Below are positions 48,180 through 60,570 of a stretch of DNA of 64,000 nt, piece by piece (the stretch's first letter is position 1; every line of letters starts with the position of its first letter). Source of the DNA: Tolypeutes matacus. Its lineage: Eukaryota > Chordata > Mammalia > Cingulata > Chlamyphoridae. The stretch is taken from positions 3,620,195-3,684,194 of the forward strand of contig JAKSZT010053837.1 of NCBI GenBank assembly GCA_026826555.1, in the 5' to 3' direction. Made by a program: the position numbers and the translations under genes. The notes under the pieces were generated by a model. That model ran no database searches. It saw nothing but the letters and a program-made list of their open reading frames with translations, and had not been told where the DNA came from.

Positions 48180-48864
48180 AGATGTTATTTCACTGGCAGC
48201 TTTGACTGTAAACCTCCCTGCTTAATAGCCAATACTTGGAGTTCACAGATTACATACCTGTGTCTTCAGACTGCCTGTTGCTGTTCCTCAGAGTTGGATG
48301 GGTGACTTTTTCAATGGAGTAGGGGAGTTAGAAAGGGAGAGGGAAAGGATGGGATAGTTCCAGAATTAACAGCAATTGGTTCTCAACTAATAACCTCATT
48401 AAGACTCCAAATTGTCCCAATCTAATTACAATTCCATGTTTATGTTTGTGATAGATAAGTTACAGACGTTTTATGAATATGTTCCTGAGGGTAAAATGCT
48501 TCCAATGTTACAGTCCTTTGGTCTATTGTCTAGTCAATATCTCAGGATCTCATAATCAAAAAGATCATAAACAGAGTTCTCAAGTTACTCCCATAGTTTA
48601 CTGCTGAACTGTGGGCAAGAGATGTGGAAGATGAGGTGAGTCATACTGGGAGCTGTTAATTTGGCCTCTTTGCCTAGCACTAAATTCATGCTTGTACACA
48701 AAGCACGTGTGAGCAGTGAAAAGGGAGCAAGGGAAAATCTGAAGGCTAAATTATTGTTCTACTCAGAGGATAAAGTTCTGAAATTGTCAAAGTGAAGATT
48801 CAACTTTGGTTCTCTTTTTTTTCCCACATCAGTGTTGTTCAGCCTGACAACCCCACATGATGAA
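48180..48864. other. Unassigned sequence
   Basis: No repeat family, gene or RNA was recognised. Confidence 0.35.
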
Positions 48865-48990
48865 AGGCAGGAATACAAGCCAGGGAACCCAAGGGATCAC
48901 CAGAAGTTACCCCAGAATGTCACAGACTTTGGGGAGAAAGCATTGTCTTGCTAGGAGTTCTCCTAGCTTCAAAACCTCAAACTCATTGTT
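48865..48990 (+). mobile_element. Fragment of MaLR-like LTR
   Basis: AGGGATCACCAGAAGTTACC through TTCTCCTAGCTTCAAAACC is a diverged copy of 56760-56870 within the LTR at 56473. It is truncated on both sides, directly before the half-LINE 5' end. Confidence 0.5.
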
Positions 48991-49158
48991 CACTGCTGTC
49001 CCAATCAAGATGGTGGAATGAGAATCGTCAAGGCTCTATCCCCTCACAGAAGCTTTGAGCAACCAGCAAGAACTGGCAGAAATTTGTTTCTCAAAGCTCC
49101 AGAAAAGAGTTAAAGGACAGTAATAGAGTAAGTGCTAAATCAAGAAAAACTCCACTTA

Positions 49159-49371
49159 GCTAAAGGGCAGCAGAAAAAGCCAGCTTGTGGAGAAAGGAAC
49201 CCAGCTGGTGAGGAAGAGGAGAAACAAGATTGAGAAGAGAGGGAAGGACTCCTGGTTCCTGCTAGATTCCTAGTTCTCAGTTCAGGTCCCCAGGGAGCCT
49301 GGTTGGAGCCTGCCCTTGGCCTCCACCAGTCACTATTTTAGCCTTAAATAAATTCTTCTGTTTTCTCTTAC
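49159..49371 (+). pseudogene. Retroposed transcript 3' end (processed pseudogene-like)
   Basis: About 213 bp of non-L1 sequence are inserted in the half-LINE. The insertion is bounded by AAAAACTCCACTTA (49145-49158) and AAAAAGTCCACTTA (49549-49562). It has a polyadenylation signal AATAAA at 49347-49352, 20 bp before the A/G-rich tail that starts at 49372. Signal, tail and long TSD fit an L1-mobilised cellular mRNA or ncRNA. I could not identify the parent gene. Confidence 0.6.
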
Positions 49372-49548
49372 AAAAAGAAAAAGAAAGAAAGAGAGGGAAG
49401 GAGGGAGGGAGGGAGGGAGGCAAGGAAGGAAAGAGAAAGAGAGAGAGGGAAAGAGAAAGAGAGAGGGGGAAAGAGAGAGAGAAAGAAAGAGAGGGAGAGA
49501 GAGAAGAAGGGAGGGAGGAAGGAAGGAAGGAAAAAGAGAAAAGAAAAG
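49372..49548 (+). repeat. Purine (GAAA/GGGA)n microsatellite from poly-A tail
   Basis: About 175 bp of pure A/G, with GGGA, GGAA and GAAA units, lie between the retroposed transcript and its right TSD. The position shows that it grew out of the insertion's poly-A tail. The frames over it on the minus strand are low complexity. Confidence 0.9.
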
Positions 49549-51582
49549 AAAAAGTCCACTTAAAAGCAGTAGGATCTTGTTGCACCCTGGCTGGCCCCTT
49601 CCCCACCCCTTTCTGGCTTGGTGGTAGCCAGCCATGCTTCCAGTATCCATCACTGGTTCTGGTTCCAGAGGGAGCAGAGTAACATTTGTTCATATACTGT
49701 ATATATGTCCAGTCCAATCTGTCTGGTGTTGGCCTGAGAGATTCAACATCCCAAAACTTGCCCTTTGTGTAGATGATAGATCACAGAGTTCTCCAACAGG
49801 ACCATGTGGGAGAACAGCCAAGTCACACTGCCCAGGACAAGGGATTGCTGGCTGTAGGACATAGAGCTGCAGTGCCTAGGACCTAAAGGAAACTGTTTGC
49901 CAGGCAAGAGGGGACTTTCAGAACCATGTAAAAGGGGGATTTCCTAGAGCTACATGCACATGCCCAAGACAACAACACATAGGCACAGAGAGGATGAGGA
50001 AGGCCTTTAAGCTTTAGCCTGGAGCTATATGCTAAACTCATTTTATGAGTAAGTTCTGAAGGAGAGCATTCACTCAGGTCAGTCTGTAAAGACTGGGAAA
50101 GGTGTTTTCTTTTTTCCCTTTTATATTTTTTGTTAGCTCCTGACATTCAAGGAAAGTTCTGTCCTTGTAACACTAGCTGGATACAAGCTTAAGCAACAGA
50201 TGCCTCAGAATCTAAACTCCAGCAATAACATATTAAGATATCAAAAGATTACAAAACATACAAAGAAAAAGCAAGTGGTAGCCCAGAAAAAAGAGAAGAT
50301 TAAAGCATTAGAAATCAACAATGAAGAGGAAGAGACCTGAGACATTTCAGGCTAAAACTTTTATTTTCAAAATCGTCCTAAATATGCTCAAAGAGCTAAA
50401 GGAAAATATGGACACCTAAATAAAGTAAATCAGAAAAATGTCAGATGAACATGAAGAGAATATCAATAGAGAAATGAAAATTATGAAAAGGAATCATAAT
50501 TCCTGAAGGCCATATTAACAGAAAAAAAAAATTTCCCTAGAGGGATTCAATAGCAGATTGGAACTGGAAGAAGAAAGAATAAGTGAAGGTCAGAAATTTT
50601 AAATAATCTAGTCTGAAGAGCAGAAAGGGGAAAGAATGAAGAAAAGTGAAGAAAGCCTGAGGAGCTTGTGAGATACCATCAAGAATACTTATATATGCAT
50701 TGTGGGAGTCTCAAAAGTAGAAGAAAGAAAGAAAGAGGCAGAGAACATTCAAAGAAACAATGGCTGAAAACTTCCCAAATTTAATGAAAAACTTGAATAT
50801 ACACATCCAAGATGCTCAACAAACTCGACAAGATAAACCCAAATAGACTCACACTGTGCAATGTCATAATCAAACTGTTGAATACCAAAGATAAAGAGAA
50901 AATTCTGAAAGCCACAAAAGAGAAGCAGCATGTCACATACAAGGGAGCCTCAATAAGAGGCTGGAAACCATGAAGGCAAGTAGGCAGTGGGAAGAAATAA
51001 TTAAAGTACTGGAAACCAAAACCTGCCAACCAAGAATTCTGTATCCAGCAAAAGCATCTTTCAAAAGTAAGGGATGGGGGAGGGGCAAGATAGCAGCAGA
51101 GTAGGGAGCTCTAAGAGTCAACTCATCCTACAGTGCAGTAATTAATCAGCCAGAGCTATCTAAATCACCTGTTTGGGGGGCCCAGGAGACCAGAAGAGCT
51201 TCTTTAAACATCCTTGGAAGAATAGAAGGAGGATACTGGCCATCAGCAGTGAAGAATTGTGAGTAGAGCACTCCACACTGCAGAGGCCGGTACCCATCCT
51301 CAGCTGACAGAGCAAGACACCATGGGAGCTATTCCCTGGATGGAATTGAAGGCTCCATTTCCCAAAAATGGTGAAAGAAGAGATGGTTGTGCCCTGACTT
51401 CAGCTCCTGATTAGTAAATCCTAAGTAAGTTAAAGTTTGAACCTGTCCCAAGTCAGAAAGAGACCAGTAGTCTCCATTTTAACTCCATCCCCAGCATGAG
51501 GAGAAGCAGCACTAAGTGAAAATCACAGTAACAGCAGGACTGGCTCCTTTCCACCCAGGCCAGATTGCTACCCTATCCTGGG

Positions 51583-52092
51583 TTCCAGCCCTGCCTCGGG
51601 CAGGGAGGAAGCTGGGGGGGACCTGCACCAGCCTATCTGGGCAACTGGAGTCACTAGAGTAGTTTAGATTATTGGGCACCCACATGGCTACATCCTTGCC
51701 CCCAATAGGACAGGAGGGGGATGGTGTTTCCTCAGCCTGTCCAGGAAATTGCAGACACATTCGGCCCACACAGACAAGATTGTCATGCACACCTATGGCT
51801 CAAACCCACACCTGGCAAAATAGGTGAAGTGGCAGTGCTCCCTCAAACTTTCTGGGCAACTATAGTCACTTTCTGTACACATGGACTAGATTGTTGGGCA
51901 TACCTGTGGCTACATCCCACCCCCCAATAGGATAGGAGGGGGAGCAGTGCTTTCTCAGCCTCTCCAGGCAACTGCAGTCACTTTCATCCTGCACAGACAA
52001 GATTGTGGCTCCATCCCTGCCCCTGTCAGGTAAGAAAGTGGGAGAAGCTTCATCAGTCCCTGGGGCAATGCAGGCAGCTTCAGCCTCCATGG
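51583..52092 (+). repeat. Tandem monomers in L1 5'UTR (5 units)
   Basis: Five diverged units begin at 51583, 51688, 51799, 51910 and 52009, with lengths about 105, 111, 111, 99 and 84 bp. Three begin CTACATCC or CTCCATCC. Each contains a GGGCAACT/CCAGGCAACT-type word (51637, 51741, 51852, 51964, 52060) and, in most, GAYTAGATTGTTGGGCA or a relative. Known mouse L1 families have promoter monomers of this kind, which suggests these units are promoter repeats. Confidence 0.75.
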
Positions 52093-52854
52093 CTTATAGT
52101 ATCAACTGCACTCTCAGTTCTGACTCTGCTCCCAGCCATTATAAAGTTCCAAAATAAGTTGAACCAAGTATCAAAGAGGGGCTGTAGCACAAAGCCAATC
52201 TCTCTTAAGTCAAGCCCTAGACTAAAGAGAGAAAGTGAGCCCAGAATAAATACATCAAGTAAATCAGATGTTGAGACACCAACAAAAAACTACAAGCCAT
52301 ACCAAGAAATAGGAAGATAGAGCTCAGTCAAAGGAACAAACTAAACTTCCAGATGACATAAAGAAGTTGAGAAAACTAATCACAGATGTTCAAACATGTC
52401 AAAGAGATTAAGGATATTAAGAAGTCATTGGGTGAGCGAAAAGAAGAATTTGAAAGCAGACATTAAAAAATAGCAGAACTAATGGGAATGAAAGTCACAA
52501 TAAATGAAATTAAAAATACACTGAAGGCATATAAAACAGATTTGAAGAGGCAGAAAAGGATCAGTGTGCTTGAAGACAGAGCCTCTAAAAGTACACACAA
52601 AATAACAAAGAAAAGAAGGGGAAAAAATGAGCAGGGTCTCAGGGAACTAATTACAGCAAGAGACATATAAACATATGTGTCATGGGTGTCCCAGAAGAGA
52701 AGAGACGGGAAAAGGGGCAGATGGGATATTTAAAGAAATAATGGTAGAAAATTTCCTAACCCTATTGAAGGACATGTCCAAGAAGCACAACGTACTCCAA
52801 TCTAAATAAATCTGAAAAGACCTACTCCAAGACACATAGTAACCAGAATGTCAA

Positions 52855-53199
52855 ATGCCAAAGACAAAGTATTCTGAATGCAGCAAGAGAAAAGCAATGC
52901 ATTACATACAAGGATACCAAATACGATTAAGTGCTGATTTCTCGTCAGAAACAATGGAGGCAAGAAGGCAGCGGTATGTTATATTTAAGATACTGCAAGA
53001 GAAAAACTGCCAGCTAATAATCTTATATCCAGCAAGATTGTATTTCAAAAATGAGGACAAGTTTAGAATATTCACAGCTAAACAGAAACTGAGAGACTTT
53101 GTAACCAAGAGACTGGCTTTGCAGGAAATACTAAAGGGAGTACTACATCTTGAAAAGAAAAGACAGGAGCAAGAGGCTTGGAAGAGAGTCTACAAATGA
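52855..53199 (+). pseudogene. L1 ORF1p C-terminal fragment
   Basis: The open frame ends in the ORF1p C-terminal domain: MPKTKYSECSKRKAMHYIQG, LSADFSSETMEARRQRY and LYPARLYFKNEDKF are familiar blocks. The stop at 53197-53199 fits the natural end. The N-terminal half is frameshifted upstream, so it is not a working gene. Confidence 0.75.
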
Positions 53200-54310
53200 A
53201 GATTATACCAGTAAAAGTAACTAAAACTGGAAAAGGAGTGGTGAAAATAAAATATGACAGATAAAACCCAAAGGTCAAAATAGATGAAGTAAGAACTGCC
53301 TTTACAGTAATAACATTGAATATTAATGGAGTAAACTTCCCAATCAAAAGAAACAGACTGGTGGAATGGATAAGAAAATATTAGCCATCTATATGCTGTC
53401 TACAAGAGACTCACCTTAGACTCAATTATACAAATAGACTGAAAGTTAAAGAGTGGAAAATGATATTCCACACATGCAGTAAACAAAAAATAGCTGGAGT
53501 AGCTACACTTATATCAGATGAAATAGACTTTAAAAGCAAAGCTGTTATTAGAAATAAAGAAGGACATTATATATTAATAAAAGGAGCAATTTACCCGGAA
53601 GAATAACAATCATAAATGTGTATGCACCTAGCCAGGGTGCCCCAAAATACATGAGGTAAGCACTGGTAAAACTGAAGGGAGAAATACATCACTCTCATCA
53701 CTGGATAAAACATCTGGGCAGAGGATCAATAAAGAAACAGAAAGCTTGAATAATATGATAAATGAACTAAAACTAATAGACATATACAGAACACTGCACT
53801 CCAAAACAACAGGATATACATTCTTTCCACGTGCTCATGGATTTCTCCAGGATAGACCATATGTTGAGTCACAAAACATATCTCAATAAATGTAAAAAGA
53901 TTGAAATTATGCAAAGTACTACCTCTGATCATAATGCAATGAAGCTGGAAATCAACAACAGGCAGAAAAAGGGAAAATTCAAAATATATGGAGATTAAAC
54001 AACACACTCAAATAATCAATGGGTCAAAGAAGAAATTGCAAGATAAATCAGTAAATATCTCAAGATGAATGAAAACAAGAACACAACATATCAAAACCTA
54101 TGGGATGCAGTGAAGGCAGTGCTGAGAGGGAATTTTATAGCTCTCGATGCTTACATTAAAAAAGAAGACAGAGCTAAAATCAATGACCTAACTACACAGC
54201 TGAAGAAATTAGAAAAAGAATAAACTCTTCCCAAAGCAAGCAGAAGGAACAAAGTAACAGAGATCAAATCAGAAATAAATGAAATTGAGAGCAATAAAAC
54301 AATAGAGAGT

Positions 54311-54556
54311 ATGTGCAATAAGATAACACAACAATATGACAGAACAAAGAGACACAATGATGAAACACAATGAGAGACACAAGTGGGAGCGAAGGTAGCT
54401 CAAGCCATTAGGTGCCTCCCTCCCACTGGGTTTGGTTCCCGGTGTCTCCTAAAAAGAAGACTGGCACACAGTGAACAAGCACAGATTACAGACAGCTAGC
54501 ACAAACAATGGGGCAGGGGGAAAGGAAAATAAATAAATAAACATCTTTTTTAAAAA
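54311..54556 (+). mobile_element. 5'-truncated DAS-III-like SINE
   Basis: It begins within the linker of the long SINE (AATAAGATAACACAACAATA), has the second tRNA-like head (GCGAAGGTAGCTCAAGCCAT, GGTTTGGTTCCCGGTG), and ends AATAAATAAATAAACATC. It lies inside the nested L1. Confidence 0.78.
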
Positions 54557-56875
54557 CCTCTCAAAAATGAAAAGCCCAAGACTGGTTGGCTACTAAGTAA
54601 ATTCTACCAATCATTCAAGAACAATTAATACCAACTTGCTCATACTCTTCTAAAAAACTAAACAGGAGGGAACACTACCAAACTCATTCTATGAAGCCAA
54701 CATCATACTAATACCAAAGCCAGATAAAGATATTACGAAAAAAGAAAATTACAGACCAATTTCTCTAACGAATATGATGCAAAAATACTTGCTAATCGAA
54801 TCCAGAAACACATTAAAAGAATTATTCATCATGACCAAGTGGGTTTTATCCCAAGCATGCAAGATGTTTAAATACAAGAAAATCAGTCAGTATAATACAT
54901 CACATTAATAAATCAAAGATGAAAAATTACATGATCATCTCGATTGATGCAGAAAAGGCATTTAACAAAATACAGCATCCTTTAGTGATAAAAACACTCT
55001 GAAATATAGGAATTGAAGGAAACTTTCTCAACATGATAAAGGGCATATATGAAAAATCCAAGCTAACATTGGACTCAATGGTGAAAGACTGAAAGCTTTC
55101 CCATTGAGATTGGGAACAAGACAAGAATGCCCACTGTCACCACTGTTGTTCAATATAGTGCTACAGGTTCTAGCAAGAGCAATCAGGCAAGAAAAAGAAA
55201 TAAAAGGTGTCCAAATTGTAAAGGAAGAAGTAAATCTTTTGCTATTCACAGAAAAAATCTACAACAAAGCTACTAGAGCTAATAAATGAGTTCAACAGAG
55301 TGACAGGATATAAGATTAATATGAAAAAATCTGTAGCATCTCCATACACTCATGATGAGCAATCTGAAGAGGAAGTCAGGGAAAAAATCCATTTACAAAA
55401 GCAACTAAAAGAATAAAATATTTAGGAATAAACTTAACCAAAGACGTAAAGGATCTGTATTCAGAAAACTACAATGTGTTGCTAAAAGAAATCAAAGACA
55501 ACTTAAATAAATGCAAAGTCATTCTGTGCTCATGGATAGGAAGACAAAAAAATCATTAAGATGTCAATTCTATCCAAATTGATTTAAAGGTGCAATGCAA
55601 CCCCAATAAAAGGCCCAACAGCCTTTTTTAAAGAAATGGAAAACCCAATTATCAAATTTACTTGGAAGGGTAAAGGATGCCAAATAGCCAGAAACATCTT
55701 TTAAAAAGAACGAAGTTGGAGGATTTTCACTTCTTGGCTTTAAATTATATTACCTAGCTACAGTGATAAAAACAGCATGGTACTGGCATAAAGACAGACA
55801 GATTGACCAAATTGAACTGAATTGATTGTTCTGCAACAGACCCTCACATCTATGATCAAGTGATTTTTGACAAGACTGTCAAGCCCACCCAGCTTGGCAA
55901 GAACAGTCTATTGAACAAATGATGGTGGGAGAACTAGAGATCCACATCCAAAAGAAAGAAAGAGGACCCCTATCTCACACCTTATATAAAAATTAACTTA
56001 AAATGAATCAAAGACTTATGTGGGAGGGCATGGGAGGTGTGGGGAGTGGGTCATATGGGAATCCCTATATTTCCTGTGTAACATTTATGTAATATAAGTA
56101 TCTTTAAAAAAAAAATTTTTTTTAATAAAATGCTATGTGAGAAAAAAAAGAAATATAGAAATACAAAGCTCACTAATTCATATTTTTTAAAAAAGATATC
56201 CCCAGATAAACAAAAATTGAGGGACTTTGTCACCACTGGACCGGCCCTACAAGAAATGCTGAAGGGAATTCTGTAGGTTAATAGGAAAGGAAACGAAAGC
56301 ATTGACTGACACCACATGAAGAAATAAAGATCTCCAGTAATGATAATGACATGGGTAAATATAAATACCTGTACTATTGTATTTTTTATTCATAACTCCA
56401 CTTTTTACTTCCTACAGTATCTAAAAGCCAAATGCAAAAAAAATGTAATGATATATCAATGATTTTGGACTCCGTGATGGTTTGAAGCTGTGTGTGACCC
56501 AGAAACACATGTTCTTAAACAATCCATTTCTGTGAGTATGAGCCCATTGCAAGTAGGACCTTTTGATAAGATTACGTCAGTTAAGGTGTGGCCCCAAACG
56601 GGTCTTAACCCTATTACGGGAGTCCTTTATAAATAGAATGAAACTCAGACACATAGGGAGAAAAAGCCAAGGGAAGCAGGAAGCTGAAGGTCAACAGAAC
56701 TATGAAGAGAAGGGAGACACCAGGAGAGGCCACCATGCACATTGCCATGTAACAGAGGAGCCCAGGACCAAGGATCACTAGCAGTCAGCCCCAGAATGCC
56801 AGTCTTTGGGAAGAAAGCATCACCTTGATGACATCTTGATTTGGACTTTTCTTGGCTTCAAAACTCTGAGTTAAT

Positions 56876-59097
56876 TTTTTTTTATTATTATTATTTAGAA
56901 ATTTTTAAAATTTTGTATTTTATTGGTTATTTTTTAAATTATTATTTCATTTTCTTATTAATTTTATTTGGTTATTTGGTTGGCTTTGTTTTTGGAGAGG
57001 ATTTGTATCACAGAAGGGTCACAACAGTGGCAGGGGAGGATCACTGGTGTGGGGTGTCAATGATGGGGGGATGCATGGGAAGGGGTTCACCTGGGACATG
57101 CCTCTAAGGCATATGAATATGTTCAAGTGTTCATGGGGCATTGTCTCAGTGGGTGGAGAGCCACACAACAACTGAAAGAATATTGAATTCTCATCCTGGG
57201 GAGCTCTGCTACAGTCTCCAATAGGACAGCAAGAATCTCCCAAGTGCAAGGGCAGTGCCTATTGAAGGAAGACAGACCATTAGGCCAGGCACTTGATATT
57301 GATGATTATACTTATGAACGTTTTCTTGTGAAATTGAAACTTAGTCTAGTATTATATACTGCGTAAGCGTTACCTCCTGTAACCGTTGGCCAATTTGATG
57401 TAATTATGAATTCCAAAAATATAATTGGATCATGCTTGTAAAATGATCTGTTAATCTGGGCATGATTAGGTTATGATTAGGGCATTGAGCCTCACCCCTT
57501 GATGGGTGGGGAATCGAATATAAAAGGCAAGGCAAAGAACAGAGTTGAAGCAGTCTTTTGAGAAGCAGTTTTGATGTTGGAAAGAAGGCCCCAGGAAAAG
57601 AGAAGCAAGCTGTTCGCCTGATCATCTACAGCTGACCTTGTGGAGGAAACAGGAGCTAAGCCCAGAGAGATACGCAGCCCTGGGAAGAGAGGAAACCCAG
57701 AAGCCTGAACCCTGGCAAACGCCGGCAGCTGTCTTGCTCTAACACGTGGCAATGGACTGTGGTGAGAGAAGAAACTTAATGCTTTATGGCCTGGTATCTG
57801 TGGACTTCTACCCCAAATAAATACCCTTTATAAAAACCAACCCATTTTTGGTATTTCACATTAGCACCACTTTGGGCTGACCAATACACCTCCTGAAAGC
57901 CTCCCTCTTGATCAAATGTGGCCTCTCTCTAAGCCAAACTCAGTATATAAATATACTAGCTTCCCCCCAGCGTGGAACATGACTTCCAGGGATGAGCTTC
58001 CCTGGCACCAAGGGATTATTACTAAGCTCCAACTAGCAATGCATCTGGAAAAAGACTTTGCTCAAAAGGGGAAAATGGTAAATACAAATGAGTTTTTATG
58101 GCTAAGAGATTTCAAAGTGTGTCAGGAGGTCATTCCAGAGGTTATACTTATGCAAGTCCCAACAGGATCACATTGACTGCCACAGTAAACAGTGCCTCAA
58201 ATAGGAGGGCTCCTGAGGGCTCTAGAGACATCCAGAAACCATAAGCAGGGTAGACAGCTCAGGAATTCAGCACCCTGTCAGTGGGCATTACTCTGGAATT
58301 TATGTTCCCCAGTGTAACAGAGTTAGACTCATTTGTAGATTCCCTACACATGGCTCTTCTGCCTCTTTTATTTGAACATGTATTTAGCACTATATTTGAT
58401 AAATATATATCCCAGAGACTTAAATCCTTGATCTGTCCATGTGCCAGTTGAGCCCTGAATCTCAGCAGAGTTGCAACACCTACTCTACAGTTCATTAGAC
58501 TCACCCAGGACAACAAGCAAGGAGATGATGATGGGTAACACCCATCTCAAGGAACAGAGAGTATCTGCAACTGCAAGCAAGACAGTTCCATCCATCTGCC
58601 CCATGGCATCTAAGCCCATTACAAAATCCTCAAGATTGGGGAATGAACAATGGTCTAAAGTCAACTTATTATTTTACTATAGACTTATTATTATTCTAGC
58701 AATGAAAGAACTCTTATCATTGATATAAAGGCAGTGATGACCAGAGGTTCTGAGGGATGGGAAAGGGAAGAACAGATATAATATGGGGGCATTTGGAGAC
58801 ATTGGATTTGGCCTGCATGACATTGCAGTGACAGATACAGGCCATTGTGTATTTTGTTATAACCTATAAAACTGTGTGGGACAGAGTGTAAACTATAATG
58901 TCAACTGTAGTCCATGGTTAATAGCAATACTTCCATATGTGTTCATCAATTGTAACAAATGTACCACACCAATGAAGGATGCTGTTAATGTGGGAAAATG
59001 TGGGAGGGGTTAGGAGTGGGGCATATTGGAATCCCCTGTTTTTTATGTAACATTTATATAATCTAAAGCTTCTTTAAAAAGAAAAAAAAATTTTTTT
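56876..59097 (+). mobile_element. L1-3'UTR-like retroposon nested in the LTR
   Basis: It lies between AACTCTGAGTTAAT (56862-56875) and AACTGTGAACTAAT (59098-59111), a 14-bp duplication with three changes. The 3' end carries GTACCACACCAATGAAGGAT and TATGTAACATTTATATAATC, then A-rich sequence, as in 13596-14395 and 30225-30637. This is the longest copy, about 1.7 kb without its own LTR insertion. It contains no coding frame. Confidence 0.8.
57378..57888 (+). mobile_element. Solo LTR nested in the retroposon (innermost layer)
   Basis: TG...CA termini (TGTAACCGTTGGCCA ... TGACCAATACA) are flanked by CCTCC on both sides (57373-57377 and 57889-57893), a perfect 5-bp duplication. The LTR has an AATAAA (about 57818) near its 3' end. 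It differs in sequence from the LTR at 56473. It is the deepest of four layers at this point. Confidence 0.9.
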
Positions 59098-59834
59098 AAC
59101 TGTGAACTAATACATTCCCATTATTTAAGCCAACCCATTGCCTGGTATTTGCTTGAGCAGCCAAGGAAACTAAAACAGACTTGTAATGTATAAATAAATA
59201 ATTTGTGACAATAATGTGTGGGGGAGGGGTATAGGAAGCTAGTTAATGAATGCTATTGAAGTCAAAACAAACAAGATTGTTAGAGATTTAGGATGTTAAA
59301 TTTAAGGCTTGTGGTGATCACAAAGAAAATATCAGAGGATATGCAAACTCATAAAGACAGAAAGTTGAGTAGAGGTTATCAGGGATTGAGGAAAGGGACA
59401 GTGGGGAGTGAATGCAAAATGAGTGTAGGGTTGCTGTTTGAAGTGACAGGAAAGTTCTAGTAAAAGATAGTAAAAGTACTACAACACTGTGAATGTGATT
59501 AATCCCACAGAATGATATGCTTGGGAGGGACTGGGGTGGAAAGAGTTATGGTGTATATATGTTTCCACAATTGAAAAAAAAGAAAGAAAAACTAAAGAGA
59601 TAGTGACAATAAAAGGCAATTCATGATACTGGATGGGATCTAAGAATGGAGGAGAAAAGGCTCAACTTAACACTACTGGGACATATGAAAAATTGGAATA
59701 TAGAATGTAGACTTTGTGTCAATGTTAAATTTCTTGAACTTAATAACTCTACTTAAGGTGATTAGTTGAAGTGAATATCCTTTTCAGTAGGAAATGTATA
59801 TGGAATTATTACGTCTTCAAGGATTATGTTGTAT

Positions 59835-60491
59835 CCATGGGATATAAGCCCTCTCTCACTTGGAGATGGAGTGGACATCACCATCCCAGTCCCCTCAGGA
59901 TTGGGGGAAGAACTATGGACTAGAGTGGACTTAATGGTATTCTGTTGTACACATATGGTGATTCTAGCAATGGAAGAAATTATAACAGTGAGGTGGAGCC
60001 GGTGGCCACTGGACACTTTCGGGGCAGGGAGGGGATGTGCAGTTGAAATACAGGGGCTTTTTCGGGACTTGGAGGTTGTCCTGAGTGTTGTTGTGGCAAC
60101 AGATGTAGGCCATTTTAAATCAGCACACACCATTCAGAACTGTGTGGAAGAGAGTGTGGTCTACGATGTGAACTGTGGTCTATGGTTGATGGCAAGCCCC
60201 AGGATGTGTAAGTCCATTGAGGGTGATGGGCCACACTTGTGGGAGATGTTTGTGTGGGATGTGGTGGGAGGTGTGGGAGGTGGGGAACATGGGAATCCGT
60301 GTAGGTTCCGTGTAATATTTTAGGTAATCTAAGCACCTCTAAAAATATATATACATATATATAAATAACATTTTTGTAAACAAATGCACATATATGCATA
60401 TATATTTATATATCATTTTACAAATATTGGTATGTATTGTGAAAAATTTGATTTTTACCCACAATAAAAATAAATAAATAAATAAATAAAT
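59835..60491 (+). mobile_element. Retroposed L1-3'UTR-like element with 16-bp TSD
   Basis: The perfect 16-bp duplication AAGGATTATGTTGTAT lies at 59819-59834 and 60492-60507. The body (CATCACCATCCCAGTCCCCT, GCAACAGATGTAGGCCATTT) is a relative of 13596 and 58300. The usual end (GTAATCTAAGCACCTCTAAA) is near 60343, and a further 148 bp follows before an (AAAT)n tail, so a 3' transduction is possible. The 165-codon frame at 59826-60323 lies in this untranslated sequence and is not a gene. Confidence 0.85.
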
Positions 60492-60570
60492 AAGGATTAT
60501 GTTGTATACAACCTCTCAAATATTCATTAAATAGATAGATGATGATGATGAAGATAGATAAATATATAGA

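Larger units (their letters stand above)
51071..56194 (+). mobile_element. Full-length L1 nested in the half-LINE, with 5'UTR monomers
   Basis: The 5'UTR begins near 51071 (GGGATGGGGGAGGGGCAAGATAG, in part) and contains tandem monomers (51583-52092). Decayed ORF1 occupies about 52330-53199, and the ORF2 endonuclease starts near 53300 (AACATTGAATATTAATGGAG). A SINE interrupts ORF2 at 54311-54556, where about 300 bp of L1 is also missing. RT spans about 54600-55300 and the C-terminus reaches about 56010. Part of the C-terminus is deleted before the 3'UTR (56018-56130). The RT motif that is FTDD in the L1 at 24181 reads FTEK here (55245-55256), so it is catalytically dead. The right boundary is uncertain because two A-rich tails occur. 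Confidence 0.75.
56473..59177 (+). mobile_element. MaLR-like LTR split by a nested retroposon
   Basis: The LTR starts with CGTGATGGTTTGAAGCTGTG (first base probably a changed T) and ends GCAGCCAAGGAAACTAAAACA. The flanks GACTC (56468-56472) and GACTT (59178-59182) form a 5-bp duplication with one change. The two halves (403 and 80 bp) read as one LTR once 56876-59097 is removed. It interrupts the half-LINE 3'UTR. Confidence 0.88.

Noticed and set aside
49277..49717. 146-codon frame rich in S, L, F and P
   Set aside because: It is the translation of the purine microsatellite read on the opposite strand.
59826..60323. 165-codon open frame
   Set aside because: It lies within a retroposed untranslated element with a 16-bp TSD. 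Related copies have no frame there.
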